Positions 36,935 through 46,513 are shown, counted from the stretch's first letter. The stretch is 64,000 bases of DNA from an uncultured Pseudomonadota bacterium (GCA_937123825.1 CAKZKQ010000582.1:17056-81055), one strand, 5' to 3'. Translations and numbers: made by a program. The notes: generated by a model not told the origin, from the letters alone.

Positions 36935-38302
36935 TCATTTGTTGGCCACGTGGTCGAGGAAGAGCGTGGCCGCTTTGATGCCGCCGTAGAAGGAGGTCAG
37001 GTTGTACTTCTCGTTGGGGGAGTGCAGACGATCGTCGGGCAGGCCAAAGCCCATCAACACCGTGGGCACGCCCAGGATGTTGCTGAAGTCGGCCACGACC
37101 GGGATCGAGCCGCCGCCGCGGATGAAGACGGCCTCGGCCCCAAAGGCGTCGCTGAGCGCCTGGCGCGCGGCCTGAACGGCAGGAGAGTCGGTGTTGACGA
37201 TCACGGGCTGGCCACCGTGCATGGGGGTGACGGTCAGGCGCGTGCCTTCGGGCACGGAGGCCTTGAGGTGGGCCTCGATGCGGGCGGTGATGACCTCGGG
37301 CTCCTGATCGGGCACCAGACGGCAGGAGAACTTGGCGGTGGCTTTGCTGGGCAGGACCGTCTTGGCGCCCTGGCCGGTGAAGCCGCCGATGATGCCGTTG
37401 CAATCAAGCGTGGGCCGTCCCCAGCGGCGCTCCAGGGTCGTAAAGCCCTCTTCACCCACCAGCGCTTCGGCGCCGATGGAGCTCTGGAAGCCCTCTTCAT
37501 CAAAGGGCAGCTTCTTCCAGGCCTCGCGCTCGGCGTCGGTCAGCTCGCGGACCTCGTCGTAGAAGCCGGGGATGGTGATCTTGCCGTTTTCGTCTTTGAG
37601 CCCAGCGATGATCTGGCACAGCGAGTTGATGGGGTTGGCCACGGCGCCGCCGTAGAGCCCCGAGTGCAGGTCGTGGTCGGGGCCTTCGACGGTGATCTCA
37701 AAGTAGGTCAGCCCGCGCAGGCCGTAGACGATGGCGGGCACACCTTCGGCAAACATGGAGGTGTCCGAGATGACCACCACGTCGGCCGCCAGTTGGTCTT
37801 TGTGGGCCTTGATGTAAGGGGCCAGGTTGGGGCTGCCGATCTCCTCTTCGCCTTCGATGAGGAACTTGAGGTTGACGGGCAACTTGCCGCGGACCTTCAT
37901 GTGGGCCTCGGCGGCCTTGAGGTGGGCAAAGAACTGGCCTTTGTCGTCGGTGGCGCCGCGGGCAAAGATTTTGCCGTCGCGCACGGTGGGCTCAAACGGC
38001 CCAGTCTCCCACAGATCCAGCGGATCGGGCGGCTGGACATCGTAGTGGCCGTAGACCAGCACGGTCGGCGCGTCGGGTCCGGCGTCGAGCCACTGGGCGT
38101 ACACAACGGGGTGACGCTCGGTCTCGTGGATGTGCGCCTCCAGGCCCATGGACACAAACTGGTCGTGCACCCAGTTGGCGGCGCGGCGCACATCGCCCTC
38201 ATGCTCGGCCGAGGTCGACACGCTGGGGATGCTCAGCAGATCCTTCAACTCGTTCAGATACCGGTCTTTGTTCTGCGCCAGATAACCCTTCAGATCTTCC
38301 AC
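36935..38302 (-). CDS. M20 family dipeptidase (PepV/CNDP-like)
   Basis: About 455 residues. GTG 38302 is preferred because AAGGAG lies 8 bases upstream; ATG 38329 in the same frame lacks a ribosome site. Metal ligands of the M20 family are present in order: VLVYGHYDVQP (His, then catalytic Asp), ARGATDDKGQ (bridging Asp), IEGEEEIGSP (catalytic Glu and ligand Glu), VISDTS and the C-terminal RLHSPNEKYN (His). The lid/dimerisation domain lies between (DLHSGLYGG). Members cleave dipeptides or similar amides using two zinc or manganese ions. No signal peptide is seen, so it is cytosolic and probably used in peptide catabolism. Confidence 0.95.
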   Translation of the reverse strand: MEDLKGYLAQNKDRYLNELKDLLSIPSVSTSAEHEGDVRRAANWVHDQFVSMGLEAHIHETERHPVVYAQWLDAGPDAPTVLVYGHYDVQPPDPLDLWETGPFEPTVRDGKIFARGATDDKGQFFAHLKAAEAHMKVRGKLPVNLKFLIEGEEEIGSPNLAPYIKAHKDQLAADVVVISDTSMFAEGVPAIVYGLRGLTYFEITVEGPDHDLHSGLYGGAVANPINSLCQIIAGLKDENGKITIPGFYDEVRELTDAEREAWKKLPFDEEGFQSSIGAEALVGEEGFTTLERRWGRPTLDCNGIIGGFTGQGAKTVLPSKATAKFSCRLVPDQEPEVITARIEAHLKASVPEGTRLTVTPMHGGQPVIVNTDSPAVQAARQALSDAFGAEAVFIRGGGSIPVVADFSNILGVPTVLMGFGLPDDRLHSPNEKYNLTSFYGGIKAATLFLDHVANK

Positions 38303-38374
38303 GCTCTGTGCTCCTTGCTCTCTTGTCATCGGCAGTGACCGCGCCGCCAGGGTCCACGCCCGGCGGCGTCGGGT

Positions 38375-39358
38375 TCACACCTTGAAGTCTTTTATCGTCT
38401 CAATCACCTGCTGCGGCGTCATGGCCAACACCGCGGCATCAAAATCGTCGTATTGGGCCTTGAAGGCCTTGATGAAGTCGCCCAGCGCCGCGCCTTGAAG
38501 CTCTGGGCGCAGCGACATCACCAGGCGCCCGTTGAAGCGCTCCTGAACCTGCCGCGCGACCTCTTCCAGACGGCGCTCGTGGGCGATCTGCCCCAGCAAG
38601 TCGGCCTGAGGGAAAGCTTCATGGACCTGTGCCAGGAGGGCCTCGGCGTCACCTTCTGGCTCATAGTTCTGCGCCACGCCGTGCTCGTCCAGCCAGGCCA
38701 CAAAGCGCTCCATGGTCTGGCGGCGACGCTTGCGTCGGCGCGTGGTGGCGCTCTGGTCGCGGTAGGGGGCCACAGAGAAGAACGGCGAGCGCGTCACCCA
38801 GGAGAAGATCGCCTCCAGGTTGTCGAAGCCCGCCTCCCAGGGGGCGATCTCCAGGCCCAGGAAGCCAAAGATCTGCGCCGGGTCGCGGCTGACGATCAGG
38901 TCCTTCTTGTAATGATTGTCATCGCGCCGAAAGACGTACATCAGGCCCTTCTCCCCATACTTGAGGTTGAAGCGCCTGTAGATCTTGCCCACGATGTTGC
39001 CCAGATCGTTGAAGGACATGAAGTTGTGCGTGGTCAGGAACTCGTCGTGGGACTTGATGAAGTAATCGACCTGAAAGTCCTGGTAGACGGTCGAAAAAAC
39101 CCCGCCCTGGGCGCGAGTGCGCTCCAACCCCAGATCCGCCACGATGCTCTCACGCAGCGCCTCCCAGGAGGTCTCTTCTGCCAAGAGCTGGTCCGAGAGG
39201 ATCACGTCCATGTCCCCAAAATCGGCCTTGTCCCCGTAATAACGGGGGATGCGGTAGAGGTCCCCAAACTTCTGCTCGAAGTAGACCCGCATCTGGGCCT
39301 CCAGCGCCAGGTACTCCTGACGCGGCAGCCTTCCCAGCTTAAAGAGGTTGCCTCCCAT
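38375..39358 (-). CDS. Predicted nucleotidyltransferase (Pol beta-like fold)
   Basis: 327 residues from ATG 39358, with GGAG 8 bases upstream; GTG 39385 has none. Residues 41-56 read YYGDKADFGDMDVILS, matching the hG(G/S)-x-DhDh motif of Pol beta-type nucleotidyltransferases, with DFQVDYF (Asp about 98) as the third acidic residue. The middle (HNFMSFNDLGNIVGKIYR) is strongly conserved-looking. A basic patch follows (TTRRRKRRRQ, about 210) and could bind nucleic acid. Known family members add nucleotides to RNA, proteins or antibiotics. I recognise no named subfamily, and the gene has no informative partner. It precedes the M20 peptidase on the same strand. Confidence 0.75.
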   Translation of the reverse strand: MGGNLFKLGRLPRQEYLALEAQMRVYFEQKFGDLYRIPRYYGDKADFGDMDVILSDQLLAEETSWEALRESIVADLGLERTRAQGGVFSTVYQDFQVDYFIKSHDEFLTTHNFMSFNDLGNIVGKIYRRFNLKYGEKGLMYVFRRDDNHYKKDLIVSRDPAQIFGFLGLEIAPWEAGFDNLEAIFSWVTRSPFFSVAPYRDQSATTRRRKRRRQTMERFVAWLDEHGVAQNYEPEGDAEALLAQVHEAFPQADLLGQIAHERRLEEVARQVQERFNGRLVMSLRPELQGAALGDFIKAFKAQYDDFDAAVLAMTPQQVIETIKDFKV

Positions 39359-39635
39359 CGCCCACGCTCCGTCTTGATCCGTCACTCACACAGCCCGCGC
39401 TGACCGTCACCACAGCGCCGACCGCCGCACAGTCTTGCGCCCCACACGTCGCCCGTCAATGCCGCTGCTCAGTCCAGCCACCAATCATCAACAAAATTAG
39501 AACGTGCAGAGCCAATCATACCGATGGACGCAACGAAACTCTCGAACTATACCTTGCCCATCACAACAAACCGGGTCGCCAACGTGTGACCGATGACATT
39601 GTCCTGAGAAGAAGTTGTTCAAAGAGGTACAGGAA

Positions 39636-40982
39636 ATGAAAAACATGAAGTGGGTTGCGCTCTTTTGTGTGATGGTGCTGGCTGGCTGCGCCCAGCAAGA
39701 AGATCAGTCGTCGGTTGGCGCTGAAGCTGGCCCGGTGGACGCTCAGACCGAAGAGATCTCGGTGGAAGGCAAAGCCGACGGCTCCCAGATCAACGTGCGC
39801 TCGGCGCGCGGCTTTGATTTGGTGGAGCTTTACGGCGAAGCGGCCCAGGCCTACTACGAAGCGATGGACGCCTCGGGGCTCTTCCAGAAGCTCAACCGCC
39901 GCGGCCTTGAGTACCGCTACGGCACCTACACCCTGTGCGTGACCAACGGCGCCGACTACGCCTGCAACCTCTACGCTTCGGTCGCCCAGGCGGGCAACTC
40001 GGCCGACTTTGACCTCATCACCCAGGGCCCACGTCTGCGCTCGGCCAGCAGCGAGCTTTTTGCCGCCGTGGCCACCGCCTCGGGTCAGTCTGCGCGCCGC
40101 GTCAACACCGCCCAGTTTGGTCGCCTTGTCTGCCAGAAAGACGCCCGCAACGTGGCCTGCGGCCTGAGCGTCAAGGCCACCACCCCCGATCAGCCCGACG
40201 GCGCGGTCCTGGAGTTGGTCTTTGACGGCCTGGAGCCGGTCGGCCCCGACTACGTCTACGAAGGCTGGCTGATCACCAGCGACGGCCCGGTCACCAGCGG
40301 CCGCTTTGACGTCGAGGGCGACGGCAGCATCAACTTTGAGTTGGACGCCGAGCTGGCCGCCGACAGCAGCCTCTTTGTCCTGACCATCGAGCCCGCCGTG
40401 GGCGACGACCCGGCCCCGGCCCCCACCCACATCCTGGCGGGCGCCTTTGTGGACGGCGTGGCCGAGTTGACCATCGAGCACCCCGCTGCGCTGGGCACCG
40501 ACTTTGCCCAGGCCGCTGGCGGCTACATCCTGGAGACCCCCACGACGGCCTCCATCGCCGACGACTACGACCAGGGTGTGTGGTTCCTCAACCCCGCCGC
40601 TGGCCCCGGCGCTGGCTTTGACCTGCCCCAGCTTCCCAACGGCTGGGTCTATGAGGGCTGGGTCGTGGGTGAGTTTGGCCCCATCTCCACCGGCACCTTC
40701 CGCAGCGTCACCGGCCCCGACTCCGACGGCGCTGGCGCCACCGCCGGCCCCGACGGCGCCCCGCCCTTCCCCGGCCAGGACTTCATCGACCCGGCCATGA
40801 TCCTGACCGACGGCTTCGCGGTGGTCCTGAGCGTCGAGCCCAGCCCCGACAACAGCCCCGCGCCCTTCACCATCAAGCCCCTGGTGGACCCCAACGTGGA
40901 CGCGGTCGGCCCGGCGGTCTTCCAGACCATGGAAAACCAGCGCGGCGCCTCGCACCCCACCGGGATGGCCTTCCTGCACTGA
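39636..40982 (+). CDS. Lipoprotein with two RskA-like (anti-sigma-K) domains
   Basis: 448 residues from ATG 39636, with GAGG and AGGA upstream. Lipobox LAGC ends the signal peptide. An N-terminal part (about 35-175) has four cysteines (LCVTNGADYAC, VCQKDARNVAC). Two copies of a beta domain follow (about 200-275 and 335-430) with the shared pattern VYEGW(L/V)(I/V), (S/T)G(R/T)F and a VLTIEP/VLSVEP strand then PAP(A/F)T. That pattern resembles the C-terminal extracytoplasmic domain of anti-sigma-K factors. No sigma-binding zinc domain or membrane helix is present, so it probably is not an anti-sigma factor but uses the same fold. A strong terminator follows. Confidence 0.83.
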   Translation: MKNMKWVALFCVMVLAGCAQQEDQSSVGAEAGPVDAQTEEISVEGKADGSQINVRSARGFDLVELYGEAAQAYYEAMDASGLFQKLNRRGLEYRYGTYTLCVTNGADYACNLYASVAQAGNSADFDLITQGPRLRSASSELFAAVATASGQSARRVNTAQFGRLVCQKDARNVACGLSVKATTPDQPDGAVLELVFDGLEPVGPDYVYEGWLITSDGPVTSGRFDVEGDGSINFELDAELAADSSLFVLTIEPAVGDDPAPAPTHILAGAFVDGVAELTIEHPAALGTDFAQAAGGYILETPTTASIADDYDQGVWFLNPAAGPGAGFDLPQLPNGWVYEGWVVGEFGPISTGTFRSVTGPDSDGAGATAGPDGAPPFPGQDFIDPAMILTDGFAVVLSVEPSPDNSPAPFTIKPLVDPNVDAVGPAVFQTMENQRGASHPTGMAFLH

Positions 40983-41020
40983 GGAGCACCTGAGAACGAG
41001 ACAACTTAAGCAGCCTCTTT

Positions 41021-41063
41021 AAAATCCCATGAACGCCGACACAATCGGCGTCCATGGGATTTT
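41021..41063 (+). terminator. Strong intrinsic terminator
   Basis: Arms 41021-41040 and 41044-41063 are complementary at 19 of 20 positions (AAAATCCCATG and ACGCCGA pair with TCGGCGT and CATGGGATTTT). The A/T ends could serve both strands. Confidence 0.9.
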
Positions 41064-41084
41064 GTCGTTTGGAGAAAGCAAAAG

Positions 41085-42683
41085 ATGAAAAGCACAAAAT
41101 ACACACTATTTATAGCAGCCATCCTGGCTCTTGGCGCCTGCGCCGATGTCGCGCCAGGTCAAAACAACACCCCACCACAGCTCTCACCGCTGCCAGCCTC
41201 CATCCAGGCCCAGGCCGGCACGGCGGTTCAGTGGACCCTCTCGGCCTCCGACGCAGAGGGTGACCGCGTCTTTTTGACCCTCATCCGAGGCCCCGAAGGC
41301 GCCCGCTTCATCTCTCCGGGGGGTTTGGGGCGCTTTCACTGGGTCCCCGAGGCCAACGACGTGGGCCAACACGAGGTCGTCATCCTGGCCGAGGATGCCC
41401 GGGGGGCCTCGACCGCGCTGCGGGTCTTGATTGAGGTCAACGCGAGCAACGGCGAGCCGCGCTTCAACCTCGGACCCCAGTCGATCCTCGATTTGAGCAC
41501 GCAAGACTCCATGATCGTGGATTTTGACATCATCGACGGCGACACCACCGAAGTGCCCGTCTCTTTTGAGTTTGCCCCCGATGGGATGGAGTTGATCCGC
41601 CACGGCAAAGGCGCCTGGACGCTGGCCTGGACCCCCAACCCCACCCAGATCACCCAGCAATTGGTCTGGGAAGCGCGGCTGGTGGCCGACGACGGGGTCC
41701 ATCGGCCCGTTTACCACGACTTGACCGTGGTTCTGTTGGACAAGGATCCCTGCGCCGCCCGCGGCGACGTCTGCGCCTGCGCCCCGCCGCAGATCTCACA
41801 TCTGGCGCTGGCCGACAGCCAGAGCGTGGAAGACTTTGAGGTCGCCGCCTGGATCACCGACGCCGAGAGCGCCATCACCAACCCCGTGATGCTCTGGACC
41901 ACCGGCGACCCCAACGACCTGCAAAGCTTTCAGTCCGTGGACATGATCGACGACGGCCAGGGCCGCTTCGCCGCCACCATCCCCAATCCGCTGCTGGACC
42001 CGGGCAAAAGCGCCGTCGTCAGCTACATCGTCTGCGCCGGAGACAACGACGACGCCGAAGGCGACACCTGCGACAACTACTTCTGCCTGCCCAAGCGCGA
42101 CACCTTCCAGTTCACCGTCTCCAACCCCGGCATGGACCCCGACCCTGAGCCGGAACCTGAACCGGAACCCGAACCAGAGCCCGACCCTGAGCCCGAGCCA
42201 GACCCCGAACCGGAGCCTGAACCCGACCCTGAGCCTGAGCCCGATCCGGACCCCGAACCAGAGCCTGATCCTGAACCGGAGCCCGAGCCAGACCCCGAGC
42301 CGGAACCCGAACCCGGCCCCTTTGTCTGCGAACCCGACAGCGCTGAGCCCAACAACAGCCCCGCCCAGGCCCCGCTGCTGGGCATCGACATGAGCCCCTT
42401 TGCCTTCACTGGCTGCACCGGCGACAACGACTACTACCGCGTCCAACTCGACGCCGGGCAGACCCTCACCGTCAGCCTCAGCTCAACGCTGGAGAGCGCC
42501 GATCTGGATCTGGTCGTCATCGACCCCGACGCCGCCTTCATCCTGGGCCTGTCCCAAAACGCCGACAGCAACGAGACCGTCACCATCGAGGCCACCGTCT
42601 CCGGCCCGCACCTGATCAAGGTCTTCCCCTACGAAACCGCCGAAGGCCCCTACCAGCTTCAACTCCAACTCGGAGCCCCGTGA
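41085..42683 (+). CDS. Lipoprotein with Ig/cadherin-like domains, (E/D)P repeat linker and PPC domain
   Basis: 532 residues from ATG 41085, with GGAG about 9 bases upstream. Signal peptide with lipobox LGAC. Two cadherin/Ig-like repeats (about 25-215) carry the pattern SASDAEGDRV and FHWVPEAND. A beta domain with Cys pairs follows (about 220-345; CACAPP, CAGDNDDAEGDTC). Next is a linker made only of Glu/Asp-Pro pairs (about 352-415; DNA 42136-42320), then a C-terminal PPC-like domain (about 418-530) starting with SAEPNNS and holding DNDYYRVQL. PPC domains occur on secreted proteases and surface proteins. The stop codon precedes the next start by 4 bases, so translation is probably coupled. 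Confidence 0.87.
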   Translation: MKSTKYTLFIAAILALGACADVAPGQNNTPPQLSPLPASIQAQAGTAVQWTLSASDAEGDRVFLTLIRGPEGARFISPGGLGRFHWVPEANDVGQHEVVILAEDARGASTALRVLIEVNASNGEPRFNLGPQSILDLSTQDSMIVDFDIIDGDTTEVPVSFEFAPDGMELIRHGKGAWTLAWTPNPTQITQQLVWEARLVADDGVHRPVYHDLTVVLLDKDPCAARGDVCACAPPQISHLALADSQSVEDFEVAAWITDAESAITNPVMLWTTGDPNDLQSFQSVDMIDDGQGRFAATIPNPLLDPGKSAVVSYIVCAGDNDDAEGDTCDNYFCLPKRDTFQFTVSNPGMDPDPEPEPEPEPEPEPDPEPEPDPEPEPEPDPEPEPDPDPEPEPDPEPEPEPDPEPEPEPGPFVCEPDSAEPNNSPAQAPLLGIDMSPFAFTGCTGDNDYYRVQLDAGQTLTVSLSSTLESADLDLVVIDPDAAFILGLSQNADSNETVTIEATVSGPHLIKVFPYETAEGPYQLQLQLGAP

Positions 42684-42687
42684 CGCC

Positions 42688-44577
42688 GTGAAACGCTGGC
42701 CCTTCATCATCTTTATGGCCCTGCTGGGCGCCTGCGCCGACCCATCCTCGCAGCTCGCAGACCCCACCCCCCAGCCCGACGCCAACCTGCTGCCCCTCCA
42801 GGTCACCCTCCAGGACTCGCTCCTGGTCCAGGGCGGCACGCTGGTCATCCACGTCGACGGCGCCCCGCTGCTGGTCCCCGAAGGCGCCGAGGTCCAACTG
42901 GCCGGCGATGTCTTTGGAGAACCCGTCAACGCCACCTTCGAAGCCTTCGCCCAACCCACCGAAGACGGCGCCTTCAGCCTCCAGGTCTCCGCCGAAGACC
43001 TCCAAAACCGCCTGGCCCCCGGCCAAACGCGCTGGATCTTCCAAGGCACCCTTCGCTGCACCCTCAACGACGCCTCCGGCCAGCTCAGCGCCCGAGGCGA
43101 TCTGCGCGATGCTCGCCTCACCATCGTCGACACACTCACCCCGACCCTCTCCGTCCCCCCCCGAATCGACACCCACCTTGGCCAAGACCACACCTGGACC
43201 GCCGAAGGCATCCTGCGCCTTGGCGAAGGCCAATCCTGGCTGGAACTCGAAGGCCAGCTCCACGGCCCCGACGGGCAAACCCGCCCCATCGCGTCCGTCA
43301 CCCCCATCGAAGTGGGCCCGGGCGGCCGCCATCAAGCCCGCTTGCGCTGGCAACCGGCCCTGACCGGCATCGAACCCGGCCGCTTTGAAGGCCAGGCCCG
43401 CGTCGTCAACCAACAAGGCACCCAATACACCGAAGGCCTCTGGCAACCGCTCACCACCCAAATCGCCCCCACCACCCTCCAAGGCCTCCAACCCCGGCGG
43501 ATCAGCCGAGGCCAAAAGCTGCTGGCCATCGGCAAAGGCCTCATCAACCCCGGCAACGACGTCGCCATGTACTTTGAACTGGCCGGGCGCTTCGTCCCCC
43601 TGAGCGGCCCCCAGGAAGACGTCATCTGGCTGTGGAACCCCGAAGCCGTCGACAACCACGAAGAAGCCTCACTGGCCCTGCGCACCGACACCGAAGAGCA
43701 TAACGGCCGTACAGTCCTCAAAGGCATGTCCTCGCGCACCGGCACCTTCATCGGCCAAATCACCCCCATCCTCCTCAACGGCCCCCAAGAGGTCCGAGGC
43801 CTGCCCTGGGACGGTCGACTCACGCTCGCCCCGACCCACCAGGTGGTCTTTGTCCGCTTCCTGCCCGGCTACCTGGAGGCCCTGGAGACCTTTGGCCTGC
43901 GCAACCTCGAACCCGAAGTCCGCGCCTGGGTCTTTGACACCCTGCGCAGCCACTACGGCGGCCTGAACATCTCTTTTGTCGACCAACCCCCCACCGAAGA
44001 CTGGCTCGAATACACCACCATCGAAGTCTCCGGCCGGGATCCCAACGGCGCAGGCCTGCTGGGCCTCGACAACAGCGACTCCAAGGACGTGGGCAACCTG
44101 CGCCTTGACGACGTCATCGGCGGCGTCAACGCCCAGGCCTACGACCAGGGCTACCACGCCTTCGGCGGCGTCTTTGTCGCCTCCTTCGAAGCCTTCAGCC
44201 CCGCCCTGTGGCCCAACTCACCGCTGGCCAGTGAGCGTTTTGACCAACTCTTTGCACCCATCACCCCGGCGCTCGGCGGCAGCCCCGTCCTGCCCGGCGA
44301 CGGACGCGGCCTGCGCGCCGCTGAAGCCATGGGCAACCTCATCGGCCACACCCTCACCCATGAACTGGGCCACGCCCTGGGGCTGGCCCTGCGCGAAGAC
44401 GGCACCGCCGACCCTGACCACCACCACAACATCGCCGACCAACCCGGCGCCCTCATGGACGAAGGCCAAAACCGACCCTTTGAAGAGCGCTGCGGCCTGC
44501 TGCCTGACCACCCCACCGGCTTCAACGCCACCCACCGCCGCTACCTCGAATCCATCCTCCCCATCCAACCCCAATAA
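42688..44577 (+). CDS. Metalloprotease lipoprotein (HExxHxxG)
   Basis: 629 residues from GTG 42688, 4 bases after the preceding stop; no clear ribosome site of its own. The signal peptide (FIIFMALLGAC) gives a lipoprotein. Beta-rich domains fill about 35-400. The C-terminal part (about 400-600) contains the zinc motif HELGHALGL (about 556), of the metzincin type HExxHxxG, though the third ligand is not certain: the stretch after GL reads ALREDGTADPDHHHN, where one of the histidines may serve. The motif LIGHTLTHELGH is typical of peptidases that mature or degrade surface proteins. It forms an operon with the PPC lipoprotein and may process it; that is inference. Confidence 0.82.
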   Translation: MKRWPFIIFMALLGACADPSSQLADPTPQPDANLLPLQVTLQDSLLVQGGTLVIHVDGAPLLVPEGAEVQLAGDVFGEPVNATFEAFAQPTEDGAFSLQVSAEDLQNRLAPGQTRWIFQGTLRCTLNDASGQLSARGDLRDARLTIVDTLTPTLSVPPRIDTHLGQDHTWTAEGILRLGEGQSWLELEGQLHGPDGQTRPIASVTPIEVGPGGRHQARLRWQPALTGIEPGRFEGQARVVNQQGTQYTEGLWQPLTTQIAPTTLQGLQPRRISRGQKLLAIGKGLINPGNDVAMYFELAGRFVPLSGPQEDVIWLWNPEAVDNHEEASLALRTDTEEHNGRTVLKGMSSRTGTFIGQITPILLNGPQEVRGLPWDGRLTLAPTHQVVFVRFLPGYLEALETFGLRNLEPEVRAWVFDTLRSHYGGLNISFVDQPPTEDWLEYTTIEVSGRDPNGAGLLGLDNSDSKDVGNLRLDDVIGGVNAQAYDQGYHAFGGVFVASFEAFSPALWPNSPLASERFDQLFAPITPALGGSPVLPGDGRGLRAAEAMGNLIGHTLTHELGHALGLALREDGTADPDHHHNIADQPGALMDEGQNRPFEERCGLLPDHPTGFNATHRRYLESILPIQPQ

Positions 44578-44767
44578 CCGGGCTCATCCACCACTGGCCC
44601 TTGCCTCTGCGGCCTACAAGGCCAATCCTGACACGTGCAGGAAGTCCCCCAGACCGTGGGACGTTGCCCCAAAGCACCCAAACGCTGCGCCGCAGTGCGC
44701 TCAAAAGCCCGTGGTGCGTTCAAACCCCCAGGGCAAACCTCCCAAAAGAGGCCATTGGAGCAGTTCT

Positions 44768-46513
44768 TTGAGTTCGAAACGCTCAAAACCAGGCGTCAGA
44801 GCCCCGCAAAGGATCAAAGAGGTCCGGTCTGCGCCCGCACCCGACCAGATCCCCACGATCAACGCCCCATACACTCTGGAAAAGTGCCTCGACACCACGC
44901 TGAAGGTCTGGAGAGCACGCCGAGACACCGATGGACGGCCCGTGGTGGTGGTCCTGACCCACGTCGAACAATGGAAGTGGTCCCACAAAGCCCCCAAAGA
45001 ACTCCTCCAGGACCGATTGCCACACGTTCCACCGGTTCTGGAAGCCACCGAAGGCTGGATCGTCTACGATTTGCCCACCCAGGTCACCGGACTGCTCACC
45101 ACTCGGCTCGAAGCCGACGAAGCACAACTGGCCACGCTCCTCTACCGCATCGCCCTGGGCACCCAACACGCCGCCGACATCGCCATCCAAAGGGCGCCAG
45201 CGGAATCCTGGCGCCCCGGCCGCGATGATCACATCCACCCGTCCACATGGACCGGTCACCACATCCTCATCGACGACGCGCTCAACCCATGGGTCGTGGC
45301 CCACGGGCTGGGGCTGCCGCCCGACGCCCCTTTTGAGAGTCGCCCGTGGTGGTGTGGCCTCAATCGTGGCAACCCGTTGACGCCAGAGCTGCGTTCGATG
45401 GCGCTGCTGATCCATTGGCTCAAAACGGGCCAGTGGCCCACCGCGTCTGCGATGGTTTACGTGACCGAACTCTTTGAAGATGAGGGCACACCGCAGACCA
45501 TCGGCCCGCTGGTTCATAGAGCCATGCCAGAAATCCTCTGGCATGGGGGTCAATCGCTGATGTGGGACCCCAAAACAGACCGCAGCGCCCTTGAGCACAT
45601 GGCGTTGACCCCAAAAGACACCACGTGGCTCTTAAAACTCCACGCCGCCAGCTTCGAAGACAGCCCCCTGATTGCGGGGTTGGACACGATGGACGCCTCT
45701 GCGCTCGTCACCTGGCTGCGCCAACGCGCCCACGACCACGATATGGAGGCCGCCACGACCCTTTTGTTGGCCCGGGACGACCTCCATACGTTGCCAGGGG
45801 TCTGCGATTACCTCTGGGACCACTTTGAAGGGGCGCTGATGTGGCCTTTGGAGGCAGGGCTCCCCATCCCCACCACGATGGCCCACGTCCTCAAGGCCCA
45901 CGCCCCCGCCAAAACGCGTGTGACAGCCCTGGCCACAGCCTCGGACACTGGCGATGAAAGCCGCCGAAACGCGCTGCACATCCTGCGCAGGCCACTGCCC
46001 ACCCAGACCAGTGGTCCCGAGCGTTCACTGAACGCCGAGGCGTGCTTTCACGAGCCCCCCCCCGCTGACATGACCCGCAACGAGCGCCGCGGCATGTACT
46101 TTGACATGGCACAAGACGTCCCGTTCCACATCGGCTCTGATTCAGCCCAATCCCACCTTGTCCACAAATCGCTCCATCCCCACCACGCCACCTTAAACCC
46201 CTACGCGCCGGACAAGATCGAAGTCCTGGCCGTCGATGGCCCAGTGGCCGCCGAGAGTGTCCCGGTCCAACGCTTGAGCATGGCGCGCGTTGGGCACGTG
46301 ACCTTGGGGCCAATGACCCTCGAAGCCGACGAAGAACAACCCGTTCTGGTGGCCCGGGTTCCTCCAACAGCCCCTGCCTATCAAGCCGACGAAAACCACC
46401 AGACTGAAGACGAGAGCGCCACAGAACTCGCCGGAGACCCACCGCCAGTTGCACAAAACGCCACGGTGTGGTCACGCTTGAAGGACATCTTGATGCCCTG
46501 GACCAAGCCCTGA
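44768..46513 (+). CDS. Degenerate kinase-like (pseudokinase) protein
   Basis: 581 residues. TTG 44768 is chosen because GGAG lies 7 bases upstream; the frame is open further upstream but overlaps the previous gene in another frame. No signal peptide. Residues 34-62 (YTLEKCLDTTLKVWRARRD then VVVVL) align by eye with a kinase N-lobe but lack the Gly-rich loop and the lysine. HPSTWTGHHILIDDALNPW (about 157) takes the place of HRDxKPxNILLD, and VVAHGLG that of DFG. LRSMALLIHWLKTGQWP resembles the alpha-F/G region. The remainder (about 260-580) is helical and unrecognised. Every catalytic residue appears lost. The relationship is inferred and would need structure-based comparison. Confidence 0.72.
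   Translation: MSSKRSKPGVRAPQRIKEVRSAPAPDQIPTINAPYTLEKCLDTTLKVWRARRDTDGRPVVVVLTHVEQWKWSHKAPKELLQDRLPHVPPVLEATEGWIVYDLPTQVTGLLTTRLEADEAQLATLLYRIALGTQHAADIAIQRAPAESWRPGRDDHIHPSTWTGHHILIDDALNPWVVAHGLGLPPDAPFESRPWWCGLNRGNPLTPELRSMALLIHWLKTGQWPTASAMVYVTELFEDEGTPQTIGPLVHRAMPEILWHGGQSLMWDPKTDRSALEHMALTPKDTTWLLKLHAASFEDSPLIAGLDTMDASALVTWLRQRAHDHDMEAATTLLLARDDLHTLPGVCDYLWDHFEGALMWPLEAGLPIPTTMAHVLKAHAPAKTRVTALATASDTGDESRRNALHILRRPLPTQTSGPERSLNAEACFHEPPPADMTRNERRGMYFDMAQDVPFHIGSDSAQSHLVHKSLHPHHATLNPYAPDKIEVLAVDGPVAAESVPVQRLSMARVGHVTLGPMTLEADEEQPVLVARVPPTAPAYQADENHQTEDESATELAGDPPPVAQNATVWSRLKDILMPWTKP

Noticed and set aside
43976..44767. Upstream extension of the kinase-like protein
   Set aside because: It overlaps the metalloprotease gene in another frame; the TTG at 44768 has a well-placed ribosome site.
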